Assembly: GCF_024753285.1 (NCBI RefSeq) | Contig: NZ_JANUGW010000031.1 | Location: 1 to 64,000, forward strand | Source: Massilia pinisoli | GTDB taxonomy: Bacteria; Pseudomonadota; Gammaproteobacteria; Burkholderiales; Burkholderiaceae_D | Direction of reading: 5' to 3' | DNA: 64,000 nt | Part shown: positions 26,369 through 34,815 of the stretch, one piece after another | Layout of the letters: the number at the start of each line of letters is the position of its first letter | How positions within the stretch are numbered: the stretch's first letter is position 1 | Program-made: the position numbers and the translations under genes | Notes under the pieces: generated by a model | What the model was told of the DNA's origin: nothing | What the model saw: only the letters and a program-made list of their open reading frames with translations | Database searches by the model: none

Positions 26369-27334
26369 TCAAGCCGGAACGTGCCGCCGGCACACCCCAT
26401 CCCGTTCCAGCACGTAGCGGTCGAAATCGCGCGCGAGGAACAGGTTGCCGCCGTATACGCCGCGCGCCTCGGCCTCCAGCGCGGCCAGCGACAGAGGCCC
26501 GTCGCCCTCCTGGTAGCGTGGGCTGAAGTGCGTGAGCACGAGATTCGGCACCCCGGCCGCCGCGGCCGCGCGCGCCGTGCGCAGCGCGGAACTGTGCATC
26601 GGGCCCGGCCCCACTTTTTGCAGGACGGCTTCCGTGTACGTCGCCTCGTGGATCAGCACGTCGGCCGTGCGCGCCGCGTCCAGCAGCAGGCCGGGGTCGT
26701 CGTTGTCGCCGCCCACGATGATCGTGCGCGCCTTGCGCGGCGCCAGCAGCCAGTCGTCCGCGCGCAGCACCCGGCCGTCCTGCAGCACGACGTCGACGCC
26801 GCGCTGCAGGTCGCCCCACGCGGGCCCGGGCGCGATACCCGCCGCGCGCAGGCGCGCCGCATCGAGCTTGCGTTCGACCGCGCGCTCCGTGAAGCGAAAC
26901 GCATACGACGGCATCCGGTGCGACAGCGCGATCGCGTCGACGGCCAGGTCGGGCAGCACTGCTTTGCCGGCCAGCTCGGCGATGGGGATGAAGTCGAGCG
27001 CATACGGCAGTCCCAGTTCCGTCGTCGCCATCACGCCTTCGAGGAAGCGCCACAACGGCGGCGGGCCGACGATCGCCAGCGTCGCCGTGCGGTTCTGCAT
27101 GCCCGCGCTGGCCAGCAGCCCGGGCAGACCGTAGCAATGGTCGCCGTGCAGGTGCGTGACGAAGACGGCGCGCAGGTCGTGCAGCGACAACGTGGTCTGC
27201 AGGATGCGGTGCTGCGTGCCCTCGCCGCAGTCGACGAGCGACCAGCCGCCGGCGGGGCCGCGCAGCGCGAGGCCCGTCACGTTGCGGGTTGTCGTCGGTG
27301 TACCGGACGAGGTGCCGAGGAACTGGAAGTCCAT
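26369..27334 (-). CDS. rnz: ribonuclease Z
   Basis: A 321-residue tRNA 3' endonuclease of the metallo-beta-lactamase fold. HLHGDH (61-66) is the zinc motif, with further ligands in SHRMPSYAFRF, GGDNDD, HEATY and LTHFSPRY. It trims precursor tRNA 3' ends. I chose ATG 27334 (MDFQFLGTSSGTP), the conserved family start, over a TTG three codons upstream. It is divergent from the LytS-like kinase gene, with 178 bases between them. A housekeeping gene within the carbohydrate region. Confidence 0.93.
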   Translation of the reverse strand: MDFQFLGTSSGTPTTTRNVTGLALRGPAGGWSLVDCGEGTQHRILQTTLSLHDLRAVFVTHLHGDHCYGLPGLLASAGMQNRTATLAIVGPPPLWRFLEGVMATTELGLPYALDFIPIAELAGKAVLPDLAVDAIALSHRMPSYAFRFTERAVERKLDAARLRAAGIAPGPAWGDLQRGVDVVLQDGRVLRADDWLLAPRKARTIIVGGDNDDPGLLLDAARTADVLIHEATYTEAVLQKVGPGPMHSSALRTARAAAAAGVPNLVLTHFSPRYQEGDGPLSLAALEAEARGVYGGNLFLARDFDRYVLERDGVCRRHVPA

Positions 27335-27512
27335 GTCGCACAAAGAAAGCGGGTCGTGGCGTCATTATCGCCGACGCGGGCGCCGGACGGCGTGCACATT
27401 CCGGTCGCCGCCAGCCCCGTTTCGCGCCGCCGGCACCAGGTTTCGTCGCATCCGCCTTGCCGCCGCCCGGGCGCGGCGGCACAATGCCCGCTATCGCACT
27501 GCACCGCCAGCC

Positions 27513-28622
27513 ATGACTCCCATCGCCCAATTCCTGCTGTCCCCTGGCCGGTCGCGCCCGACATGGCGCCGGCTGGCCGACGACTTCGGCCTGACGATCG
27601 TCGTCAGCGCCCTCGCCGCCGTGCTCATCACGCTCGTCAACGGCAAGACGTACGAGTTGTACGACCAGATGGTGTACTCGATCTGCATTGGCCTCATCGC
27701 GATGACGATCCTCGACGGCGTCCGTCTGACTTTGCTGGACGCTCCCGAGCGGCGGCGCCGCTGGCTCGTGCCCTTCCTGCTGCTGCTCGTCGCGACGGCG
27801 CCCATCGCGCACTACTGCGGCATCGTGATCGGTGGGCTGATCCTCGGCACGGGCTCGCCCGACCTGCACGACTACCCGAACGAGCGCGGCCAGCGCGGCA
27901 TGATCCTGTTCACCCTTCTCGGCATCGGCGCGATGGTGTTGATGATCCTGAACCGCGAACGGGTCGAGCGCATCAAGCTTGAACGCACGGAAGCCCGCGT
28001 GCGCGCCGAAACCATCGAGCGCCAGGCGCTGCAGGCGCAACTGCGCTTGCTGCAGGCGCAGATCGAGCCGCACATGCTGTTCAACACGCTCGCGAACCTG
28101 CAGGGTCTGATCGCCATCGACCCGCAGGCGGCGAACCGGATGCTGGACCATCTGATCCAGTACCTGCGCGCCACCTTGTCCGCCACGCGCGCCGAGACGA
28201 CCACGTTGGCGCAGGAGTTCGACGCCGCGGAAGCGTATCTCGGCCTCATGGCAGTGCGCATGGGCGCGCGGCTGTCGTACCGCTGCATCCTGCCCGCCGC
28301 CCTGCGCGGCGCGCGCCTGCCCGCGATGCTGCTGCAGCCCCTCGTCGAAAACGCCATCATCCACGGCCTGGAGCCGAAGATCGAGGGCGGCAACGTGACC
28401 GTCGAGGCCCGCGCGCACGACGGCGTGCTCGAGATCTGCGTGACCGACACGGGCCTCGGCCTCGACGACGCCCAGCCGGCCGCGAAAGGCTCGGGCGTCG
28501 GCGTGACGACGACGCGCGAACGGCTGCACGCGCTGTACGGCGCGCGCGCCGCCCTGACCCTCGTTTCCGCCCAGCCGCACGGCGCGCTGGCCCGCCTGAC
28601 GCTTCCCCTGGAGACCGCATGA
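27513..28622 (+). CDS. LytS/YehU-type sensor histidine kinase
   Basis: A 369-residue membrane kinase. Four or so membrane helices (about 25-150) lead to a coiled segment and the His_kinase domain. The phosphorylated His187 lies in LQAQIEPHMLFNTLANLQ and the N box in LLQPLVENAIIHGLEP; TDTGLGLDD is the G box. There is no sensor domain apart from the membrane part. Its last four bases overlap the start of the LytTR regulator, so they form one two-component operon. The signal is unknown. Confidence 0.9.
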   Translation: MTPIAQFLLSPGRSRPTWRRLADDFGLTIVVSALAAVLITLVNGKTYELYDQMVYSICIGLIAMTILDGVRLTLLDAPERRRRWLVPFLLLLVATAPIAHYCGIVIGGLILGTGSPDLHDYPNERGQRGMILFTLLGIGAMVLMILNRERVERIKLERTEARVRAETIERQALQAQLRLLQAQIEPHMLFNTLANLQGLIAIDPQAANRMLDHLIQYLRATLSATRAETTTLAQEFDAAEAYLGLMAVRMGARLSYRCILPAALRGARLPAMLLQPLVENAIIHGLEPKIEGGNVTVEARAHDGVLEICVTDTGLGLDDAQPAAKGSGVGVTTTRERLHALYGARAALTLVSAQPHGALARLTLPLETA

Positions 28623-29422
28623 ACCCATCCACGCCGCCGCGCGCCCTCATCGCCGAGGACGAACCGATCCTCGCCGCCACGCTCGCCGCCACCTTGCGCC
28701 GCCTGTGGCCCGAACTGGACATCGTCGGGACCGCACCGAACGGCGTCGCCGCCGTCCAGCAGGCGCTCGAGCTGCGCCCCGACATCCTGTTCCTCGACAT
28801 CAAGATGCCGGGCCAGACGGGCCTGGACGCCGCCCAGGAACTGGCCGAGGGCTGGGACGATGCGGGGCCGTTCCCGCACATCGTGTTCGTCACCGCGTAC
28901 GACGACTACGCCGTGCAGGCGTTCGAGCAGGCCGCCGTCGACTACGTGATGAAGCCCGTGAGCGACGCGCGGCTCGCACGCACCGTCGAGCGGCTGAAAG
29001 CGCGCCTCGCCCCCGCCGCCGGCGGCGCCGCAGGCGACGGGCTCGCGGGCCTCGTCGAGCAGATGCGCGCGCTGCTGCCGGCCGCCGCGCCGTCAGAGCA
29101 CCTCACGGTGATCCGCGCGGCCGTCGGCAACGTCGTGCGCATGATTCCCGTGCAGGACGTGGCGTACTTCCAGGCGCTCGACAAATACGTCAACGTGGCG
29201 AGCGGCGACGGCGACGCGCTGATCCGCCTGAGCCTGAAGGACTTGCTGCCGCAGCTCGACCCGGACCAGTTCCGCCAGATCAGCCGCGGTGCCATCGTCA
29301 ACCTGCGCCACGTGGCGAGCGCCAGCCGCGACGACGCGGGCAAGCTGACGCTGAACCTGCGCAACAGGACCGACAAGCTGCGCGTGAGTCCCCTGTTCGC
29401 GCACCTGTTCCGGCAGATGTAA
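28619..29422 (+). CDS. LytTR family response regulator
   Basis: A 267-residue regulator. The receiver domain (1-125) has the acidic pocket AEDE and phospho-acceptor Asp60 in DILFLDIKMPG, with Lys in YVMKPVSD. A flexible linker (about 126-155) precedes a LytTR DNA-binding domain (160-267; VQDVAYFQALDKYVNV, QISRGAIVNLRHV). It pairs with the LytS-like kinase just upstream through an ATGA overlap. LytTR proteins bind direct repeats; the target genes cannot be read from this window. Confidence 0.92.
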   Translation: MNPSTPPRALIAEDEPILAATLAATLRRLWPELDIVGTAPNGVAAVQQALELRPDILFLDIKMPGQTGLDAAQELAEGWDDAGPFPHIVFVTAYDDYAVQAFEQAAVDYVMKPVSDARLARTVERLKARLAPAAGGAAGDGLAGLVEQMRALLPAAAPSEHLTVIRAAVGNVVRMIPVQDVAYFQALDKYVNVASGDGDALIRLSLKDLLPQLDPDQFRQISRGAIVNLRHVASASRDDAGKLTLNLRNRTDKLRVSPLFAHLFRQM

Positions 29423-29458
29423 AAAAACCGCCGCGGCCCGTATCGGCGCCGCGGCGGT
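29421..29458 (-). terminator. terminator of the first GH74 gene
   Basis: A perfect 11-base-pair stem (29427-29437 with 29448-29458) is followed on the minus strand by six T. It begins 15 bases past the GH74 stop and also marks the end of the convergent LytTR gene. Confidence 0.85.
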
Positions 29459-29472
29459 CATCGGCTACGTCG

Positions 29473-31776
29473 TCAGTTCGTGTAGACGATCCCGCGTCCC
29501 GTGCCGCTGAAGTAGATGCGGCCGTACGTGTTCCAGTCCGCCGCCAGCGCGCCGATCCCGCCGTACTGGTGCGTGTCGTCGTTGAAGCGGGCCCAGGTCG
29601 CGCCGCCGTCGTCCGAGTGGTAGACGCCCCACACGCCATTCATCGTGCCGACGACGTAGATCGCGGCCGAATACGGCGAGCCGGCCTGCGCCTTGCCCAG
29701 CGCGATCGCGCTCGCGCCCTGCAACTGGGCCGTCGAGCCGGTGGCCGCGACCGACGCGAAGCCGTTCAGCCGCGTCCACGTGGCACCGGAATCCGTCGAG
29801 TGGTAGACGGCGTTGCCGTCCGCGAGCCAGAGGTCGCCCTCGACGTTCGGGTTCACCGCCATCGACGTGATCCAGTATGCGTTGGGCGCGAGGTTCGCCG
29901 ACACGGAACCCTGGCTCAGCGTGAACGTGTGGCCGCCGTTCGTCGACACGTAGACCTTGCCGGCCGTGCCCCAGAACGCGCCGCCCGAATCGTAGGCGTA
30001 GACCTTGTTCGCGTTCTTGCGGTCGGCCACGAGGCGGTAGCCGCGATCCCAGCCGAGGCTCGCGAGTGCCGGCAGGTTCGTCGCCGTCCAGCGCGAGCCG
30101 TTGTTCGTCGAGTACGACGGCACGGAGTTCGCGGGCGCCCATACGATGTTGCTGCGCGACGTGGCCACGATGCTCGCCGTGCCGGCCTTGTTCGTGGAGG
30201 CGCCCGTGGGCAGCTTGGCGAAGTTCGACCACATATTGCCGCCATCGCCGGACCAGAAGCCGAACGCCGTGCTGGACGAATTCAGCACGCCGCTGCCGAC
30301 GATGAACGTGGGGTCGGACCACAGCACGTCGGCCGCGATGCCGTTGCTCCAAGTGTTGCTGGGCCCCTTGGTCGGCCGCACGGCGAGGTCCGTCTGCAGC
30401 CACGTGCCGATGTCGCCGGCGCTGTCGACGAACTTGTACGCCGCACCGGCCGGCGGCGTGACGATCGCATTGGTGGCCGTCTCCTCGAGATTGTTGACGG
30501 CATCGCTCCAGGTCGGGGTGCCGGCCGACGCGTTGCGCGTCTCCACGACGCCGCCGCCCGTGACGTGCGAGATGTGGTCGGGGTTGCTCGGATCGATCTC
30601 GATATCGTCCACCCAGCCGCCCGCGCCGCCGGCCGGCGTGTGCGGCATGCCCTGCTCGATTTCGCGCCACGTGTTGCCGCCGTCGACCGACAGCTGGACG
30701 ACCTGGCCGGAACCCCACGTGTTGGAGACGCCAAGCGCGATGCGGGCCGTTGACCCGGTGCCGTACACGGACACGCCGCCATAGCCGGCGGACGCATTAT
30801 TGGCGAGCAGGCTCCACGTGCCTCCGCTGAATTTGTACAGGTAGCCGGGGCCCGCGACACCCGGGCCGGCGCCCGCGCTGAACGCCACGTAGAAGGTGCC
30901 GTCCGCGGCGCGCACCGCGTGCGGGATGTAATAGCCGGACACGGTGGACGGGACCGTCACCGGCGTCCACGTCGCGCCGGCATCGACGGACTTGTACAAC
31001 GTCGACGCCAGGCCCGCCGCGTCGGCGTAGTCCTTGGCGATGGCCGCATACAGCGTGGACGTCGGCGTGCCCGTGCCCTTCGTCGACGTATCGAACATGA
31101 CCCACTCGACACCGGCCACCCAGCCGCCCATCGTGTTGACCTGATCGTTCGTCAACTGCAAGGTCGCCAGCGACGTGACCTGGGCCCAGGTATGGCCGGC
31201 GTCCGTGCTCTTCCACAGCCCGGCCGTGCGCGAGCCGTAGAACAAGGTCGACGGATTGTTCGGGTCGACGGACAGGCGTTCGCCGATCGCGCGCGCCGGA
31301 TTGTTGCCGCCGACGGGGAACGGCAGGTCGTAATGCGTCCACGTCGTGCCGCGATCGTTCGACATATAGATGCGGCCGTTGCCTTCGAACGTGTACATCC
31401 CGGTGACCATGTACACGAGCTGGTCGTTGTTCGGATCGAGCGCGATGCTTTCGGCGCCGTGGAAGCGGCTCTCGCCGCCGCCGAAACCCAGGCCGTCGGT
31501 GATGGGCGTCCAAGACGACGTGGTCGCGTTCCAGCGATACGCGCCGCCGATGTCGGTGCGCGCGTACAGGACGTTCGCCGTGGTCGGGTGATAAATGAGG
31601 CCGGTGACGTAGCCGCCGCCGCCCCATTTCACGCTCGCGAAGCTGGTGGCCGAGCCGGTGGTGGCTGCAAGGACGGGCGTGGTGCCGGTCGCGCCCGGCG
31701 TCGTGCTGCCGCCGCTGCAGCCTGCAAGCAGCGCCGCGAGCAGCGCCGGGATGATGACGTTGTGGTTCCGATTCAT
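29473..31776 (-). CDS. GH74 xyloglucanase lipoprotein (copy A)
   Basis: A 767-residue GH74 enzyme. The lipobox LLAGC puts the lipidated cysteine at residue 20, so it is a surface or periplasmic lipoprotein. Two seven-bladed propellers follow, with BNR-type repeats such as STDSGATWTRL. The catalytic aspartates are Asp75 in YARTDIGGAYRW and the one in DSAGDIGTW. GH74 enzymes cleave the glucan backbone of xyloglucan. ATG 31776 has GAGGAGA before it. It lies 141 bases downstream of copy B and, unlike the other copies, has no promoter of the shared type, so it may be read through from copy B. It is the most diverged of the first three copies. Confidence 0.92.
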   Translation of the reverse strand: MNRNHNVIIPALLAALLAGCSGGSTTPGATGTTPVLAATTGSATSFASVKWGGGGYVTGLIYHPTTANVLYARTDIGGAYRWNATTSSWTPITDGLGFGGGESRFHGAESIALDPNNDQLVYMVTGMYTFEGNGRIYMSNDRGTTWTHYDLPFPVGGNNPARAIGERLSVDPNNPSTLFYGSRTAGLWKSTDAGHTWAQVTSLATLQLTNDQVNTMGGWVAGVEWVMFDTSTKGTGTPTSTLYAAIAKDYADAAGLASTLYKSVDAGATWTPVTVPSTVSGYYIPHAVRAADGTFYVAFSAGAGPGVAGPGYLYKFSGGTWSLLANNASAGYGGVSVYGTGSTARIALGVSNTWGSGQVVQLSVDGGNTWREIEQGMPHTPAGGAGGWVDDIEIDPSNPDHISHVTGGGVVETRNASAGTPTWSDAVNNLEETATNAIVTPPAGAAYKFVDSAGDIGTWLQTDLAVRPTKGPSNTWSNGIAADVLWSDPTFIVGSGVLNSSSTAFGFWSGDGGNMWSNFAKLPTGASTNKAGTASIVATSRSNIVWAPANSVPSYSTNNGSRWTATNLPALASLGWDRGYRLVADRKNANKVYAYDSGGAFWGTAGKVYVSTNGGHTFTLSQGSVSANLAPNAYWITSMAVNPNVEGDLWLADGNAVYHSTDSGATWTRLNGFASVAATGSTAQLQGASAIALGKAQAGSPYSAAIYVVGTMNGVWGVYHSDDGGATWARFNDDTHQYGGIGALAADWNTYGRIYFSGTGRGIVYTN

Positions 31777-31854
31777 GCTGTCTCCTCGACAAGGATGGTC
31801 TTGCCGCTTTTCATGTTGGGTGTGTCGGGATTCGTCCGGCCGTGCGCCGGCACG

Positions 31855-31892
31855 AAAGACCGCCACGGTCCGTTGCCGGACCCGCGGCGGTC
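31855..31892 (-). terminator. weak terminator after GH74 copy B
   Basis: An 11-base-pair stem (31858-31868 with 31882-31892, one G-U pair on the minus strand) is followed only by TTT. It resembles the other GH74 terminators but with a short T run, which may allow read-through into copy A. Confidence 0.55.
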
Positions 31893-31917
31893 GTCGCTGA
31901 CGTCAGCGAGGCCCGGC

Positions 31918-34254
31918 TCAGTTGGTGTAGATCAGGCCGCGGCCCGTGCCACTGAAGTAGATACGGCCGTAGGTGCTCCAGTCAGCCGCCATCACGCCGA
32001 TGCCGCCGTACTGGTGCGCGTCGTCGTTGAAGCGGGCCCACGTGGCGCCGCCGTCGTCGGAGTGGTAGACGCCCCACACACCATTGCGCGCGCCCACGAC
32101 GTAGACCGCGGCCGAGTACGAACTGCCCGTCTGCGCCTTGCCCAGGGCGATGACGCTCGCGCCCTGCAACTGGCCCGTCGAGCCGTTGCCCGCGATCGTC
32201 GCGAAGCCGGAGAGCTTGGTCCACGACGCACCCGAATTGGTCGAGTGATAGACGGTATTGCCGTCAGCCAGCCAGAGGTCGCCCTCGACGTTCGGATTGA
32301 CCGCCAACGAGGTTGCGTACCAGGCGTTCGGCGCCAGGTTCGCCGACACCGAACCCTGGCTCAGCGTGAAGTTATGGCCGCCGTCGGTCGAGACATAGAC
32401 CTTGCCAGCCGTAGCCCAGGAAGCGCCGCCGGAATCGTACGCATAGACCTTGTTCGGATTCCTGCGGTCGACCACGAGGCGGTAGCCGCGATTGATACCG
32501 ACGGCGGACAGCGCCGGCAAGTTGGTCGAAGTCCAGCTCGCGCCATTGTTCGTCGTGTACGACGGCACCGAGTTCGCGGGCGCCCAGATCGCATTGTTGC
32601 GGTACGGGGTCACGATGCTCGCCGATTCGGCGGTGTTGCTGGAAGCGCCGGCCGGCAGGGTCGCGAAGTTCGACCACGAGTTGCCGCCGTCGCCGGACCA
32701 GGAGCCGAAGGCGCCCCCAGTGCTGTTGATGACGCCGGCACTGACGATGTAGGTCGAATCGGACCACAGCACGTCGGCGGCGTTGCCGTTGCTCCATGCG
32801 CTCGTCGGCGCCTTGGTCGGCGTCGCCGCGAGGTCAGTCTGGACCCAGGTGCCGATATCGCCGGCGCTGTTGACGAACTTGTACGACGCGCCGGCCGGCG
32901 GCGTGACGAGCGCCAAGGTTGCGGTCTCCTCGAGGTTGTTGACCGGAGCGTCCCAGCTCGGGCTGGCCGCGGACGCGTTCCACGTTTCCCAGACACCGCC
33001 GCCGTGGATGTGCATGATGTGGTCCTTGTTGGTCGGATCGATTTCGATGTCGTCCACCCAGCCCCGGTAGCCGCCGCCCCAATGCGTCATGCCGTCCGCG
33101 ATTTCGCGCCAGCTGGCGCCGCCGTTGTCGGACAGCTGGACAACCGGCTGGCCCGAGCTCCACGTCCCGGTCACCGCGAGCGCGATCCGGGCCGTCGAGC
33201 CGTTGCCGTACACGGACACGCCGCCGTAGCCGCCCTGCGTGGTGGTGGCGAGCTGGGTCCAGGTCTCGCCGAACGTCACGCCGCCGAACCGGTACAGGTA
33301 GCCGGGACCGCCTGCGCCCTGCCCGACGGTCTTGTTGAACGCGATGTAGTAGTTGCCGTCGCTGGTGCGTACCGCGTGCGGGACGTAGTACCCGGCCACG
33401 TTGGCCGGCACCGACACCGGCGTCCACGTGGCGCCGCCGTTGACGGACTTGTACAGCGTGGAGGTCAAGCCCGCTTTCTGCACGTAGTCCGGCGCGATGG
33501 CGGCATACATGATCCACGTCGTCGCGCCGCCGCCCACGTTGGAATTGTCGAGCATGATCTGCTCCACGCCCACTGGCGCGTTGCCCAGCCCCTGGATCTC
33601 GCTGGCCGACAGCACCTTGCTCGACAGCCCGGTCTGGGTCCAGGTCTGGCCCGAGTTGGTGCTCTTCCACAGGCCGGCCGTGCGCGAGGCGTAGAACATG
33701 GTCGACGGATTGGTCGGATCGAGCTGCAGGCGTTCGCCGACGGCGCGGGCGTTCTCGTTGCCGCCCACCGGGAACGGCAGGTCGTAGTGCGTAAAGCTGT
33801 TGCCGCGGTCGCTCGAGACATAGATCCGGCCGTTGATCGGGGTGCCTTGCCAGTCGTGCGAGTACATGCCCGTGACCAGGTACACCTTGTTGTCGTTGGT
33901 CGGGTCGAGCGCGATGCTTTCGACGCCGTGGAAGGTACTTTCGCCCGCGTTGAAGCCGATGCCGTCGGTGATGGGCGTCCACGAGCCGCCCCCATTCCAG
34001 CGGTAGGCACCGCCGATGTCGGTGCGGGCGTACATGACGTTGTAGCTGGTCGGATGGTAGATCAGGCCGGTGACGTAGCCGCCGCCGCCCCACTTCACGC
34101 TCGTGTAGGCGGTCGCCGAGCCGACGGTGGCGGCCATGACGGGACCGGCCGTGGCGACGGGGCTGGATGTGCCCTGGGTCGAGTTGCCGCCGCTGCAGCC
34201 TGCAAGTAGCGCCGCGAACAGCGCCGGGAGGACCAAACTGTGCTTCCGATTCAT
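31918..34254 (-). CDS. GH74 xyloglucanase lipoprotein (copy B)
   Basis: A 778-residue lipoprotein (lipobox LLAGC, cysteine at residue 20) with the full GH74 double propeller. YARTDIGGAYRW and NSAGDIGTW hold the two catalytic aspartates. ATG 34254 follows GAGGAGACAC. Bases 32837-33249 are identical to 35741-36153 of copy C, including silent positions, while flanking parts have diverged; this points to recent gene conversion. It has its own promoter at 34704-34732, nearly 450 bases upstream of the start. Confidence 0.93.
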   Translation of the reverse strand: MNRKHSLVLPALFAALLAGCSGGNSTQGTSSPVATAGPVMAATVGSATAYTSVKWGGGGYVTGLIYHPTSYNVMYARTDIGGAYRWNGGGSWTPITDGIGFNAGESTFHGVESIALDPTNDNKVYLVTGMYSHDWQGTPINGRIYVSSDRGNSFTHYDLPFPVGGNENARAVGERLQLDPTNPSTMFYASRTAGLWKSTNSGQTWTQTGLSSKVLSASEIQGLGNAPVGVEQIMLDNSNVGGGATTWIMYAAIAPDYVQKAGLTSTLYKSVNGGATWTPVSVPANVAGYYVPHAVRTSDGNYYIAFNKTVGQGAGGPGYLYRFGGVTFGETWTQLATTTQGGYGGVSVYGNGSTARIALAVTGTWSSGQPVVQLSDNGGASWREIADGMTHWGGGYRGWVDDIEIDPTNKDHIMHIHGGGVWETWNASAASPSWDAPVNNLEETATLALVTPPAGASYKFVNSAGDIGTWVQTDLAATPTKAPTSAWSNGNAADVLWSDSTYIVSAGVINSTGGAFGSWSGDGGNSWSNFATLPAGASSNTAESASIVTPYRNNAIWAPANSVPSYTTNNGASWTSTNLPALSAVGINRGYRLVVDRRNPNKVYAYDSGGASWATAGKVYVSTDGGHNFTLSQGSVSANLAPNAWYATSLAVNPNVEGDLWLADGNTVYHSTNSGASWTKLSGFATIAGNGSTGQLQGASVIALGKAQTGSSYSAAVYVVGARNGVWGVYHSDDGGATWARFNDDAHQYGGIGVMAADWSTYGRIYFSGTGRGLIYTN

Positions 34255-34689
34255 TGTGTCTCCTCTAAAAAGGAAAGGATGATTGGCTTGCCGTTTTCCG
34301 GTCTGACACCACGTAGTCCCACCGCGCTGGCCCTGCCGCTTGCCGAATGCGTCCGGCATGGCGACAAGGAAGACCGCGCCGGACCGGCGCGCAGCGCGCT
34401 TCCTGTCGTCGACGTCGTGGCACGCGTACCGGGGCGACGTGTTCGATCGCGATCCGGCGGCATGCCCCGCATCAACGTTTTTTATATATTAGAAACCAAG
34501 CTCGCCGCGTGCAGAGACCGTGATGACGTCACGGCAGCATACGGCGTCGAACATGGAAAACTTGACGCATGCCCCGCCGACCTCCATCGGCCGGGCAGCG
34601 CTCGTTGGCTATACCGGACCAGGCGCGATGCCAGCCCGGCCCGGTATCGGGCGTCCGCTCACATTAACGACGATGCGAACAGAATGAAT

Positions 34690-34732
34690 GAGTATTAAAT
34701 ATAGTTTAATACTCACATTTTTTCACTGTCAA
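34690..34732 (-). promoter_or_regulatory. promoter of GH74 copy B with palindromic operator
   Basis: On the minus strand TTGACA (34732-34727), 17 bases and TTAAAC (34709-34704). Over the -10 box lies a perfect inverted repeat GAGTATTAAA-TATAG-TTTAATACTC (34690-34714), a probable regulator site. The TTGACA and the following GTGAAAA...TGAG are shared with copies C and D. Confidence 0.6.
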
Positions 34733-34748
34733 CAGAATTCACAATCGC

Positions 34749-34789
34749 AAAAAAAAACCGTTGCGGTCCGTTTCCGGAGCCGCAACGGT
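34749..34789 (-). terminator. terminator of GH74 copy C
   Basis: A perfect 10-base-pair stem (34757-34766 with 34780-34789) is followed by eight T on the minus strand, just past the stop of copy C. Confidence 0.85.
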
Positions 34790-34815
34790 CATGCGCTACG
34801 TCATGGACGTACTGC

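Larger units (their letters stand above)
34255..34815. other. 561-base gap between GH74 copies B and C
   Basis: No gene is supported. It holds the long leader of copy B (about 450 bases), the shared-type promoter with a perfect inverted repeat (34690-34714), and the terminator of copy C. Parts of the leader, such as TTTTTATATATTAGAAACCA at about 34479, resemble the leader of copy C. Confidence 0.6.

Noticed and set aside
30919-34209. Very long open frame (over 1000 codons) on the plus strand across the GH74 genes
   Set aside because: It is antisense to two well-supported GH74 genes; its Arg/Val/Ala/Gly-rich composition and lack of any motif mark it as a by-product of high-GC codon use.
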